Origin: Sphagnum magellanicum
Taxonomy: Eukaryota; Streptophyta; Sphagnopsida; Sphagnales; Sphagnaceae
NCBI GenBank assembly: GCA_021904315.1
Contig: CM038910.1
Location: forward strand, 744,001-808,000
Length of the DNA: 64,000 nt
Direction: 5' to 3'
Shown: in pieces, positions 11,774-23,940 of the stretch
Numbering within the stretch: position 1 is the stretch's first letter
How the letters are laid out: each line of letters begins with the position of its first letter
Translations under genes and position numbers: made by a program
Notes under the pieces: generated by a model
Databases searched by the model: none
Seen by the model: the letters and a program-made list of their open reading frames with translations, nothing else
What the model was told of the DNA's origin: nothing

Positions 11774-12880
11774 CTAGAAGGAATTCATCTCCAGAAGGTA
11801 AGTACGTTGTTTAACCAACAGATTTGCAGCTGATCTAAATGGCTCTTCAAATGCTCCAGCAACAAATCCCTCTGCCTCCTTCCGAACAGGCTGATCACTT
11901 GGACGAATGGCCACCAAGGTTGCTCCGTTCAACCCAATTCCACCAGGAAGCTCCAAATATGGTGCATACCACAGCTTCATGTTCAGGGCTGGGACTTGCG
12001 TCCTGTTTGAGGTTGCAGACGTAGCCAGAGGCTTGTCCCGGAATTCATGCAGTTGCTTCCTGCTCATGCAAAGCATTCCCTGTCCATCTGCATCCGTAAG
12101 AATGAGGCTCTCGAGAGTTGGATGATCAGAAATGATTTGCTGAAGAAGATAATGTCTTGCAGAAGCCGCAATCAGCGAGCTTATGGTCCACACAACTCTT
12201 AACTTGAGGCCACCATCAGTGTAGAAAGACTCCGGTATACTGCCACTCTCATCTTGAGGAGTATCCAGCGCACCAACCTCCTCATCTGCAACAACTTGAG
12301 GAATCTCTTCCTCTCCTCTCCCATTCAAAAACCATCCTGGTCTTCCTGTATTATCACCACCACCCTTTACAGCTTTCCTCTCCTTATCTAGCTTGACCAG
12401 AGATGCAGCTCCAAGTATCACGCAACTCTCAAGTGTGCTCCCAAACTCTGCTTTCCACTTGAGCAAAACACCTTCTTCGATGCCAAGCTCCCCCCCAGGC
12501 AATTCAATCCTTAGGGTTTGAATCTCCTTGAAGTTCTTCAAAACCTCTCCTGGTGAGTGATGTGAGACTTCGGCAAGAATGGCTTTCTTGGGCCCAAGAA
12601 AGTGCTGCAACACCTGCAAGGGTTTCACTATGGTGCCCACAACAAACCGAAACAAGTGGCTCAAGATTCCTCGACCCCGCACACTCAAACCCCCATCCTC
12701 TCCTGAAATCACACAATCCACTTTGACCACCACGTTGTCTACCAGCGGCGCCAGGGCATAGAACCTCCTGGAAACGGCACAGCATCTCCCCAGCGCCTTG
12801 ATGTCCGCAAGCTTGTTGAAGATCAAGAGTAGGAGCGAGTCCGGCAGTCGATCAAAGTGATCTATTGTTGGCATTTGCAT
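11774..12880 (-). CDS. F-box protein, AUF1/AUF2-like (auxin-upregulated F-box family)
   Basis: A single-exon protein of 368 residues. The frame stays open up to 13036, but the upstream part (Met at 13036) reads a CA microsatellite and a poly-Leu run, so I choose the Met at 12880; Mets at 12949 and 12874 are alternatives. The F-box is at about residues 8-50 (HFDRLPDSLLLLIFNKLADI, then RCCAVSRRFYALAP). Next come VVVKVDCVIS, LRIELPGGELGIEEG, KWKAEFGSTLESCVILGA and, near the C-terminus, LWYAPYLELPGG. This order matches the plant AUF1/AUF2 family (usually 310-340 residues), known to join SCF ubiquitin ligases through ASK/SKP1 and linked in Arabidopsis to auxin-dependent root growth. The extra length here is an acidic linker (about residues 185-220) that may mark substrate-side divergence. 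The reading frame has no defect. The substrate is unknown. Confidence 0.92.
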   Translation of the reverse strand: MQMPTIDHFDRLPDSLLLLIFNKLADIKALGRCCAVSRRFYALAPLVDNVVVKVDCVISGEDGGLSVRGRGILSHLFRFVVGTIVKPLQVLQHFLGPKKAILAEVSHHSPGEVLKNFKEIQTLRIELPGGELGIEEGVLLKWKAEFGSTLESCVILGAASLVKLDKERKAVKGGGDNTGRPGWFLNGRGEEEIPQVVADEEVGALDTPQDESGSIPESFYTDGGLKLRVVWTISSLIAASARHYLLQQIISDHPTLESLILTDADGQGMLCMSRKQLHEFRDKPLATSATSNRTQVPALNMKLWYAPYLELPGGIGLNGATLVAIRPSDQPVRKEAEGFVAGAFEEPFRSAANLLVKQRTYLLEMNSF

Positions 12881-13750
12881 CGAGAAAGCTGACCGCCGGC
12901 AATTTCTGCCGTGGTGGTCTTTCACAAGAAGAGGTTGCTCAATATGCATGAGGAGGAGGAAGAAGAGGAACAACAATAACAGGAGGAGGAGGAGGGAAAC
13001 CCTTACCACAACACACACACACACACACACACACAATTACTTACAATCTCCTCTTTTGCATCCTCAATCTCTTCATGCGAATTTCCCTCCAAAGCAGACG
13101 AAGAATCTCTGTCCGTTCTCAAACTCCATCGCCGCAGCCCGTCATTGCTAAGCCACTGGCCGCTGAGATAGATAGGTATGTTGAAAACTTCGTCGTCTGT
13201 TCCTGAGTAGCTACAGTCTCTGGAACAGCGCTCTCAGGAAGGCTGAGAAATAGGTCTCAGTTTCTCTATCAGTCTTCTTAGGAGCGTTGCTTCCTCTTCA
13301 CGGCAAAAATGGCCTTTTGCTCTCTCTGATGTCCTCTTCTCCCGTCTTCAAGAACGCAGCAAATTCTTACAATATCCTGAACCAGAGAGCCTTGTTTCTT
13401 CACCACGAAAAAAGACAAGACTAGCCAGAGAGCACAGGAAAACAGAACATCCCCTAGAAACAAACAGACAGACAGACTCATGACGTCTTTCCTCCTTCCA
13501 TCTTCATCCTGTTCCTTATTAGCTCTGCTCTGCTCTGCTCTCCTCCCCTCCCCTCCTAAATCCGAAAACCCAGCCGACTCTCCCGCCTGCTCGAAACCCT
13601 CACTACTGTTCTAATCTTGAAACGTCCTCCAGTCCTCCTATTGACAGAAGACAGTTTTGAGTAGCGTCGACAACGTCTAGGACCATTCCAAACAATAACA
13701 ACAGCGGGTATTCAGAAGAGAATAGAAACTGAAGAGAGACGAAGAAGAGT

Positions 13751-13794
<44 letters not shown>

Positions 13795-14025
13795 GTTCGA
13801 TAATCTCTGTAACAAGGACTCCTCTTTCGTACGCAAGTGAAGAAGACGTGGTGCGATGATGGTTTGCGAAGCGTCCGAGACTAGGGAAAAACCAAAAAAA
13901 ACTCGTAGCGAACAAAGGAAAGACTATCCCCGAAAAAAAACGATTTCACGAACATTTGTCCAAACTCTCTTCTTAAGCAAACTGCTCAGAAGAGGAATAA
14001 CAACAAGAGGAGTACAACTTCCGTC

Positions 14026-14056
<31 letters not shown>

Positions 14057-14260
14057 CACAACGCGGCAGTGACGACGGAAGGAGACGACGACTTGGTGGG
14101 GACGAAGGACATATTCTCTGCAGAACGGTCGCCTGACCATCGCAGAGACTCCAAAAGAGGACGACAGTTCCACGCGAAACTGACTAGGGAAGCATTCGTA
14201 ACGGGGAGGTAGGAAAAGAAAGAAGGGGGTACCTGATCAGAATGCCGCCCGTTTGGATAG
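12881..14260 (-). promoter_or_regulatory. Upstream (5' UTR/promoter) region of the F-box gene
   Basis: Lies immediately 5' of the minus-strand F-box gene. It contains a CA/TG run (about 13010-13035), a GA/CT run of about 19 dinucleotides (about 13755-13791), CT-rich blocks at 13520-13560 and a CAG/CTG run (14031-14052). CT-rich tracts are common in plant 5' UTRs and core promoters. The exact start site is not visible and no TATA box stands out. Frames inside it on both strands are low-complexity by-products. Confidence 0.5.
13755..13791. repeat. (GA)n microsatellite
   Basis: A pure GA run of about 37 bases following CACA. On the gene's strand it reads as (CT)n, in the likely leader of the F-box gene. 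Confidence 0.9.
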
Positions 14261-17200
14261 GCCTTATGGTGACCGGCCTATCTGGTAAGGGATAGGGCTC
14301 CACCGGATGCTCCAGTCACTCACTCGCTAGGGCTTGTCCGTACTTCCAATACTGATGATGTTTTTCAAATTTTGAAAAGACAAAAAAAAAAAAAAAACAA
14401 ACAAACTGCGGTTGGCTCCAAATTAAAGAATTAATTAATTAATTAAATGCACAACCGTCGGGACTTAAGACCCTCTTAAGTTATAAACTTTTTTTTTCCT
14501 TTTTTTTCTTTTTAAAAATCTTTTTCCCTTTCCTTTTGAATTTTGGCGGCTGTGAATGGGGTCTGGGGGGGGAAGGAGAGAACAGAACTCGCAAAAAAGA
14601 AAGAAAGAAAAAAAAAAGTTTAATTTGCTTTATTTTTAAGCCCAGAGATTTTGTGGTGTGAATTTATTTTTCAAATTTGTGTGAAAAACCAACTTTTATT
14701 ACTTTTTTCCTTTTAAGAAACTATCACTTGTATGCATTTTTCCTTTCATAATTTATTTTTTTTTGAAAGTTCGCTTTTTGAAAAAAACCAATTTTGTGGG
14801 GGGGGGGGGGGGGGGGGGGGTTGAGGGTACTTTCTTTTTGGGGTACTTTTGGGCACTAAGATCAAGGCTTGTCTAGTGATTGAATTTAGGTCCCCACCAC
14901 TTGGGCTTTAGGTAGCTAGATTTGGAATTTTTTTTAAAAAATTTTTTTCGAGGGTTGAGGGGTTGGGCCTTGAGAAAAGGGTGGGGGGAGGAGGGGGGGC
15001 TCCTTTATCCTTGTGCCTTTGTTAAAAACCACTAGTGTAGTAGTACCTTGGTAGCTTTGACACATGTTTGAAACTCTTTCTTTCTATTTTAGAAGATTGG
15101 ATACTTTCCTTCATCAATTTTTTTTTAATTTGAAAAAAAAATGTTTTTAAAAATTTCAGCATTTTTGAAATTAATATAATTAATATTGGGGCTACCAAAG
15201 GTAGTAGTAGGGTAGGGCAGCGTAAGGTACATAACAAAATTTCAACAACTCGAATGTATTGGAATGCAAGTGACCCAAGTTGTAGACCAAGTCCTAAGTT
15301 TCCGTTTTCATTTTAAAGTTATATCGGTTCAAGATTTCAAAAAAAGCTGGCACACAAAAACACACACACACACACACACACAAAACACAACACAACTATC
15401 GACTAGCCTTCTGAATTTGAATTTGACACACAACACAACTATTGTTATGGCCGTTTTCAGATATGGCAATAGTTGTTTCACGATTGGCGGAAGAAACTAA
15501 CTTATTTACTCCAAGGCAAATTGGGGGCAAAAAGACAAATTTCTTTTCAAAAAAAAAGGGGTAACAAAGAAAGGCTCATAGGTACCCCACTCAAAGCCAT
15601 AATTGGGCCTAATGAAAAAAAATTTAAAAAAAAAAAATTATAAAGGGAGTACAAAAGCTTGTACCAAAGGTATTTGATTCTTAGACTAAGTAGGTTTTGG
15701 AATTCACGATTGGGGGATGAATTGTAGTGGCATTCTTTTGGGGATCGGAGAGTGTTTTTGGAGGATTGGAGATGATGATGGGTGGATAGTTGTTTCGGAC
15801 TTTCTTTATTTCATTAGTAGGCATTTGTTTCCACCCACCCCCCCCCCCCCCCCCCCCTTTTTCCGAGGGACAAAACACCCACTCCCAAAAAATCAATCAA
15901 AACCTTTATACCCACAATAAGTCTTGAACGACATGCAAACCAAGCTTTTGGGGAACGGCGAAAAGTGGGGGTTGGTGTGAACAGAGAAGAGAGGGGGTTG
16001 GGGGGGGGGGGTCCACTCACCCTTGGCCCCCAATCCAAGATACACTTAACCTCGGAGTACAACTCGAGTCAAGGTTTCAAACCTTGGGTAACCAGGTTCG
16101 GCCTTGAGCCCTCGAGGTAATCTTGCCGGATAGGATGAAGCATAACCGGGTATCTCCACCAACAAGTTGGGTAAATACCCATGTCCATGTGAGTAGGTTA
16201 TGGATGTAAAGTTAGGTTAATGGTCCATGTCCATATATACATTATGTGATGCATTCACATATTGAGCCGGTTATGGATGTGAATATGGATACCTATAAGT
16301 TGAAACTACAAGTAGGCAACTTAATATGGATACAATTGAGACATGGATGTCCAATGAGAAAGTGACACATCAGCAAAATGGCCCTAAAATTTGGTAATTA
16401 TATATACCATCAATGATTTAACTACAAAATTGTGGCTTAACACTTGGAAGAGTATTAGCAAACCCATTGATGCAACATCTCATGGTAAAATCAACCATAG
16501 GTTATCATATTCCTAGTTGAATTTGGCAAGTGTTTGGTTCAAACTACCTTACCCCTGAGGTCAGTTTTGTCATTAAATAATCCTCAAAATAGTGAAATGA
16601 AAATTTGTGAAAATATATGAAGTTGAAGTGTTGAAAATATTATTATCATAGGCTACACTCTAAATAATTTCACTACTCATATCACAATCTTATAGTAAAT
16701 GATGGAAAATTTTATAATTTTTCAAATTTTTAAAAAATGAATTCATTTTTTTGAAAAAAATAATAATTATCCATTTTGTCAATTTGGAAATTGACCCTAG
16801 GCTACGGAACTCATGTATAGTAGTTGCATTCTACTTACTATAGAAGACTTTAGGAACAAGCTTTCAATTTTCTGTTTGGCATGAGAATTTTTTTGCCATA
16901 AGGAGCTCCCAAGTCATGATGGTACTTTCCTATCATTAGCAATTTTTTTTGTTCCTTTTCATCCCACATGCATACCTATGGTTGTATATGGATTGCTAAA
17001 AATTATTGGATTTAAGTGATTGAAATTTGAGACCCCAATTGCAATATATGTCTTGGCCATGCAATTTAATTTTCAAAAGGACATCTAAAGTGGGCATATT
17101 TAAACCTTGCATTTTTCACATTTTATTTATTTAGCTTATTCATGGCATGTCATTGGTTTTCATTGTTTTGCATTATTTATGGCATCTTTGGATGATAAAT

Positions 17201-19733
17201 GAGAATAACCAACTATGGTATTGATGAATGGGATTAAGATATTGGGGATTATGTGACACAACACCCACTAATGCACCATCCATTGGAAACCCATCATGAT
17301 TTTGTTGTGAATTGAATCAAAAATAGGTTCCACCTTTGTGACCTATGTTATAAACATTTGCACTACCACCTCACATTGCTTATGTAGTTAGTAATTGATA
17401 TAAGTGCATAAGTATCATAGACAACTTGGTAGGAAATGTAAGTGGTTATTATGTTGGTAAATGTGTAGGTAAGCCACTTGGTTAGCACCATGTAGATAGA
17501 TGCATGTGAATGGTTTGGTACATAGATAACAACTTTGGTTAATTGTGGATAGGAAGATAGTGAAAAAGTGTTTCACATCCCTTCACCATCAAGCTTGCAT
17601 GGTGCTTTAATGGGTGTTAGTTCACTCTAGCTCTATATTGGCAAATGGGATGACTAATGGAGACAACATATATCTCGTTATTTTGTGAACATTATTCCTT
17701 CAAATGATAAATTTACATTAGTGACAATTGGTACTCAATTTTCTCCAAACTCAAGATTGAAAAGTCAAATTAAGGCATCCTTAGTTTTGTTAAATCGTAT
17801 CAAAGTTTTAAAAACCTTTGTGAATTTTTTTTATTTTCGACTGAAATGCAAACCTAGGGTGCATTCATTAACTCCCAACAACTTGATGAGGGCATGGGAT
17901 CTATAGGATGAGATTAAGACAAGTTCATTAAATTGTACTCAAGGTGAAATCAATATGCATAAATAAATAAATAAACAATTGGTGCAAATTTAAATCAAAT
18001 TGGATCATGAACGAACGATTGGTAACACGAACTCAAAAAAACACACCATGGTTTAAACTTGAGAGGAATCCACATTTTTCATTTTCCTTGGTCCCGAATT
18101 GAAAGCCCCAAAATTACCTACAAGTTATCAATCTTTTTATTTTTTGGGCTCATAACATCTTTGTATGAAATCTAATTCAAATTTTTCAAAATAAATGTTG
18201 TGTCCCTTGAAAAAAAAAATTGAAAACATATTGCATTCCTCAATTGAAGTTAATTTCCTCCTTTAAAATGTCAAATAATTAATTTAAAATTATTTTGAAA
18301 ATTTCTCCTAACCTTTAAAATAGCCATATATATTTTTTACATATGCTTGTTTTTTCATTGTTAATTCACTAGAGTATTTTAATCTTCAAGATATTTTCAA
18401 CTATCTAAATAATGCCCAATTTGGGCAAGGCTTGATCCCCAAACCTTGTTCCAAAATTACAAAACGTCACAAAATTCCAAATTCCCAAAAGCTTGAGAAA
18501 ATGCATTTGGGAATCTTAAGAACTTTTCTTGCACACCCACACACTTCCTTCTCACAAAGGGAGTGTTTATGGGTGCTTAACTTGTGTTAATTTATTCCAA
18601 GCCCATTCCTTTTTGTCTTGTTCCAACTTTATTTGTGCGCTCAAAGCTAAGTTCTCAAATCTTGACACAATTCCCATTCCAACATGATGACTAAACCAAA
18701 ATTTTATGTCCAAATCCTACATCAATGCATAGCCTCTTCCTTGTGGACAAAGCCAATTAAGTTGAAAGGCATTACAAATAAAGGAAGGCATCAATGGAAT
18801 AATCCTTATGATTTACATTATACCCTTCATGTTCCACCCTCGTTATTGGTAGGGAACTATTTGCTCTCTTGTAAGTCCTTTCAATTATACCCTAATTTGT
18901 AATACCATACTTATGACTAATGTTCAACACAAAATAATTTGCAAAATGTCTAGTTGAACAAAGGAGGGAAAAAATATTGATATTGAGAATCGAACACCCT
19001 TCTTGTGAAAATTTATTTATTGTCATAAGCATTGGGTTACTATAACAAATACACAACAAAAAAATATACTTTGCAAAGTCATTCCCCAATTGCTGAAATT
19101 CTGAAAAAATCATTTAAAAATTGTCTAAATTTTATTTTTCAAAATTAATATGTATTTTGACAAAGAAATTGCCAAACATTAATCATACTAAGTATGGTAT
19201 AAGCATAGTGGACGTCATAAACTAAAAGACTCCCCAATGAAGAAGAAAGGGAAAAAATAAAATCAAAATAGTTGACAATGAAGTTGGAGGTCAATATATA
19301 ATGTAACTATTGATATCTACAAAGAAGTTGGACATGCCTACATGTTAATTTTGTTATTATGATGTGTGTGGAATGTCACAATGTCATGGAGATCGTCATG
19401 GCCCTTGAAAAATGATGACCTTCTTCACTCCTTCTAAGTGCTTACAAAATTGTAGTGTATAGATGGCAAATCAAGTATGAGAACCTTGTCCATCTAGTTC
19501 ATGGAACAACTCTTTTACATGTGAGAGTACATTTGTAATGCTCATTTTCCTACACAAATGGTACCTATTATCTACATACTATACCCAAAAACACTTTTCA
19601 ATTTGGCTCCACCTCCCTAGCTAACCATGGTGGTTAGTTCAATTGTTATTTTCCTACCTACCTACCTACCTACCTACTAGCAACCCATTTGCCTTTACTT
19701 GTGCATTAACTACTAACCATTGCATGTAGCTAC
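14261..19733. other. Long gene-free AT-rich intergenic region
   Basis: No frame above 82 codons and no recognisable domain. Contents seen: poly-G of about 23 (14798-14820), poly-C of about 20 (15838-15857), a CA run (15360-15382), long A and T runs, and a (CTAC)n run at 19655-19678 just before the hAT element. 16000-16200 has a somewhat GC-richer block that I cannot assign. Confidence 0.55.
14798..14820. repeat. Poly-G tract (about 23 nt)
   Basis: Uninterrupted G run. With the poly-C runs at 15838-15857 and 47513-47533 it forms a set of unusually long G/C homopolymers. Exact lengths may be affected by sequencing or assembly error. Confidence 0.85.
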
Positions 19734-20223
19734 CAATGTTGGGTGGGTCTCTAATTTTTATGATAATTGTTGAATCTAGGTATGAGATTGTTTTGAAAGA
19801 CCTAACCCAATTCTTTTTTAAATTTTTATTTTCATATTCTCAAAACTCAGGCAAGGTTTCAAAAATTTGCAAAAATAATTTCACTTAAATTTCAAAGCGT
19901 TGGTTTTCATATATGTGATACCATTCAATTTTCAAAGCCAATTTTTGCATATCGATTATTACAAATTTTATTATCTCATAATTATTTTTTAATGTTCAAA
20001 AAATAAAAAATTGCACAAAAAACGAAATTTATAAAATTAAAAAAAATTCAACATTTTATATGTCCAATATTTCATTTCGTTCAAATGAACTTTCAAATTC
20101 TTCTAACTCCTCTTCAAAACCTAAATATGTTTGAATTAACTCTATTAAATTGAAAGGTGGTTTACATGCATCTATAGGATCATTTGGCCAATTTTTGCTC
20201 ATAAAAATCAAGAAAATTAAGTT

Positions 20224-20640
20224 TTATGATTGTAAATGACACCTCCTTAGATTTGTAAGTATGTTTGCTAAAGAAAAAATTCGTTTTGATTCAATTTGTG
20301 GCCCTACAATGCTTAATATTTGATGAGCCAAAAAACCAACTATAAGGAATGTGGTTTCATGTTTTCTCCACCATTGAAAAGGACACTTGATGTCTTTGGG
20401 ATTCATTTGGTAACATCTAAAAATCAATAATTCCTTAGTGACAAGTTCCTTTGATGGTTCATTTGTGTGTGTTCTTTGTTGAAAAATATCTAAATTGGAA
20501 TCTTCATCACCTATTTGATCTACACATCCAACATATTCTGTAATTGGATGTAAATGATGATAACATTTCAAAAACACAAGATACAAAGTTCTCCTATCAT
20601 ATTCATCCATAATACTTACACCTTCCTCTTCCTCTCAGCT
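20224..20640 (-). pseudogene. hAT transposase C-terminal dimerisation fragment
   Basis: A minus-strand frame ending at 20224 carries the hAT-C signature: KCPFQWWRKHE, then LAHQILSIVGPQIESKRIFS and ILTNLRRCHL. In active hAT transposases this region mediates dimerisation and contributes the last catalytic acidic residue upstream of it. The 128-codon frame is only the tail of the usual 600-800-residue protein. It sits at the 3' side of the hAT element, as expected. Confidence 0.88.
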
Positions 20641-21999
20641 AACAAAATAAGATACTAGACAAAGGCTTTTGAACCTAAGGTTTAACATCAAAAAAATATG
20701 TTGTGAGGTTTTCTTTCTTCAATTTTTTTTCAAAAATAAAAAATAAAATCCAAAACACCACGAACTTCTCTTATGATGTTGGAAGCAAACAAAAATATCT
20801 CAAAAACTATCCCATAATCATCATCAATCAAATTGATTAGAGTAGATGGTTTTGTATTTTTTTTCCTTGAATTTCAAGCACATAGTAATGACAAACTATA
20901 ATGCATCAGAAAGCAACTAATGGCTTTTAGATTAGTTCAGAACATAAGCAATCACAATAGGAGATAAGGAGTCCATAATCATTTTAAAGATGTGCCAAGT
21001 AAGAAGAAGAAACACTCTTTCATTTATTTTGACAATATTCTACCTATTATAACAAAAAAAATAGCATCCTTGAATTGTAACGATTCTTGAAACATAATGA
21101 CTTTGTTAGCAAATCTATAAAAAAAATCAAAATTCCAATGCTAAAAGATCTAACTGGAACAAAACAATAAGAAACAAAAAAGACAATAGTTATAGAAAAA
21201 AAATTGTAATAAATTAAATAATCACCTTTTTTCACTAAAGTATTTAAATTTTCTTAAAGGCAAGTTCAAATTTGAACAAGCCTTGTTCCATTCTTGTCTA
21301 CCCTTTCTAGATTTTTTAGGCCAAGTTATACATTTTGGCAAATCTGACTAGGCTCATTTGATTAAAACAAACTTGAAATTCCTATAAACTTTTTCGTCAA
21401 TAGTAGCATTTTGACATGTTTTGAAAAAAACATGGCCAAAACAAGAACCCTAAAAGCTTTCATTTAAACCAAGGACTGCACATTTTACAACAAATTTAAA
21501 AGCAATTATCATAGTATTTAAATTTGAGCCCTCATCCTTAACATAGGCAATGATTTTTTTTTAGCCCATATTAATCAAACAATTTTGTCAAATTGTTAGT
21601 TAATGCTTACCCATTAGTTTATGTTGCCTCAAACAAACTAATAGTTACTTGTTTGAGTTGTCAATTAGATCCCAAAAAGTTCATAACAAAAGCAAATATA
21701 TCATGTGCACCCTTTGACATTCACAAGTCAAAGCTTGTTGTGGCATAAACACAATTTGTTAATTTTGGCAAAACATAAGTTTTGTTTTCTCCAAGTTAGG
21801 TAATATTTCATGAGAAAACTATTTTTTAAAAAGGAACACAATTCTAAGAAACAAATGTAATATTAAAAGCTTAAACCATACACTTTCAACAAACTACAAT
21901 GGTAAGTTATTTTTCACAATCAAAAGACCAAGGTCTTGCAAAAAGCTTTTTTGCTACACATCATTTTTTTTAAAAAGGTTCTTTTACAACAAAAAAAAC

Positions 22000-22475
22000 A
22001 CATATTACATTTGTTGGAACATTTGGCCTTTTCTTTGTAGGTTGTCTTTCAACATTTCCTATTATTTCATTGTTAATTTCTTCAAGTTTTTTCGCAGTTA
22101 TAAAATGATCTTCATCTACATGTTTCTTAAGAGCAATTATACCATAAGTTTTATAATAATTTATTAATCCTCTTCTTTATTTATTTATTGGATTAAAAAT
22201 ATTTACAACATTATCATAACATAAAATACATTTCATGACTTGATGGGATGCAGCTTTAACTTCTTTCCCATCATTCACACAATAAAATGCTCAACATAAA
22301 AAAAAATTATTATGCCTTCTCCAAATTTTTCTTCATTATTTGTTCCCCATTTTTTTCAACTTTGTTATTTTCTATTTGCACAATTTCACTTTTTATTTTT
22401 TCCATTTTTCAATGTACATTTCATTATCATTAGTCTAATTTTCTTCAATCAAAATTAAAATTTCATTTTGACTTG
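22000..22475 (-). pseudogene. hAT transposase N-terminal BED zinc-finger fragment
   Basis: Reading the minus strand, VMKCILCYDNVV is followed about 30 residues later by ALKKHVDEDHFITAKK, giving Cys-x2-Cys ... His-x4-His, the BED-finger pattern of hAT transposases. Stops interrupt the frame both upstream and inside. It lies 5' of the hAT-C fragment on the same strand, consistent with one gene whose centre (20640-22000) has decayed beyond recognition. Confidence 0.75.
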
Positions 22476-23020
22476 ACTCCCCCATTTTCTACCAAACTAT
22501 TACCTACCATGAAGGAGAAATTAAAAATAAGTATTCTTTTTTGCCAAAATAAAATTCTTCTAGCTATATGAAAATCAACCTAAACATTTACAAGCAATTG
22601 AAAATAAAAATAAAATAAAAATTGCAATGTGCTGAAAAAATACACAATGCAATTGTGCAAATGAAATGCAATGTGTAAAAGTGAAATGTAATGCGTATAA
22701 TTAAATGTACAATGTTCAAATAATCCCTGCACACAACAAACAAACACATTGTTAATCACCATTTCCCAAAAACATGGATAATTTAAAAAACTCATCAACA
22801 AACAAAGATTGAAAAAAAGAAAATTCACTTTCCAAGTCTGGCCTAAATAGCTCAAATTTGGACAATTCTTCCACACTTGCAAAAGAGTAAAAGGGGGAGG
22901 GGGGGAATACCAATCTGAAACAAGAAGAGCAAGAATAATAGTGTCAAGCAAAAGGAATAAGAAACAACAAAATCATGGGTGTAATAGAAAGGTACTTGAA
23001 CAACAGGTCAAACAAGAAAA

Positions 23021-23540
23021 GCTGAGTAATAGGTTGAGCAAGAGAAGCCAAGCAATAGGTTGAGCAAAAGGAGCATAATAACATGTTGAACAAGGGGAGC
23101 AAACTAGTAGCTTCAAACAAGAAGATCGCAAAGCAACATTGAAGTTATACTAATTAATCAAGTAGATTATGCTAAGCAAGAAACAAAAAGAAAAGCCGAG
23201 TAATAGGTTGAGCAAGAGAAGCCAAGCAATAGGTTGAGCAAAAGGAGCATAATAACATGTTGAACAAGGGGAGCAAACTAGTAGCTTCAAACAAGAAGAT
23301 CGCAAAGCAACATTGAAGTTATACTAATTAATCAAGTAGATTATGCTAAGCAAGAAACAAAAAGAAAAGCCGAGTAATAGGTTGAGCAAGAGAAGCCAAG
23401 CAATAGGTTGAGCAAAAGGAGCATAATAACATGTTGAACAAGGGGAGCAAACTAGTAGCTTCAAACAAGAAGATCGCAAAGCAACATTGAAGTTATACTA
23501 ATTAATCAAGTAGATTATGCTAAGCAAGAAACAAACAAGA
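23021..23540. repeat. 174-bp tandem repeat, three near-identical units
   Basis: Units start at 23021, 23195 and 23369 (GCTGAGTAATAGG, then GCCGAGTAATAGG twice) and are almost identical. Each unit contains inner duplications of TAGGTTGAGCAA. The array sits about 400 bp inside the 5' end of the hAT element on its strand. Confidence 0.95.
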
Positions 23541-23940
23541 GACAAGAAAACAAAAATAATTCACACACAGTAATGAGCACATCATTTTGAAACACTTGCC
23601 TTATAGCAAGCAACGTCACTCACTTTTTGAACCTTAAACCTAATTAAGCCCTAAACTAACTACTAACTAAATGACTAAACCCTATTGATTATTGACACCT
23701 TAATTCATTCTAAACCTTGAAACCCTTACCCTAATTCTTTTTAATACCCTATCAAGGTTTCAATAAAATTTAAATACACATTTGATTAGGGTCTCAAAAG
23801 CCCAGTTTTCACATTATATAAAACCCTGCAGCCGGGTTTCGTAAAGGGCATCGCTCAATGGGATGCCCGGAGGGATTCAAACTGAGAACCGGCTTGAAAC
23901 CCTGTCCGGTTCTCACTTTTTTTATACCCGCCCAGCACTA

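Larger units (their letters stand above)
19734..23940 (-). mobile_element. Degenerate hAT transposon with readable ends and 8-bp TSD
   Basis: The left end reads CAATGTTGGGTGGG (19734 on). The right end reads CCCGCCCAGCACTA (ending 23940), whose reverse complement TAGTGCTGGGCGGG matches the left end at 11 of 14 positions and resembles plant hAT termini. Flanking 8-mers are GTAGCTAC (19726-19733) and GTAGCTAG (23941-23948), a target duplication with one mismatch; 8 bp is the hAT value. On the minus strand the order is a 5' subterminal region with a 174-bp array, a BED-type zinc finger (22080-22270) and a hAT C-terminal dimerisation domain (20224-20480). The middle of the transposase is decayed or missing. 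The left-end mismatches mostly look like C-to-T changes. Confidence 0.85.

Noticed and set aside
12504-12785. 93-codon minus-strand frame with many Gly and Arg
   Set aside because: Shadow of the F-box coding sequence in another frame.
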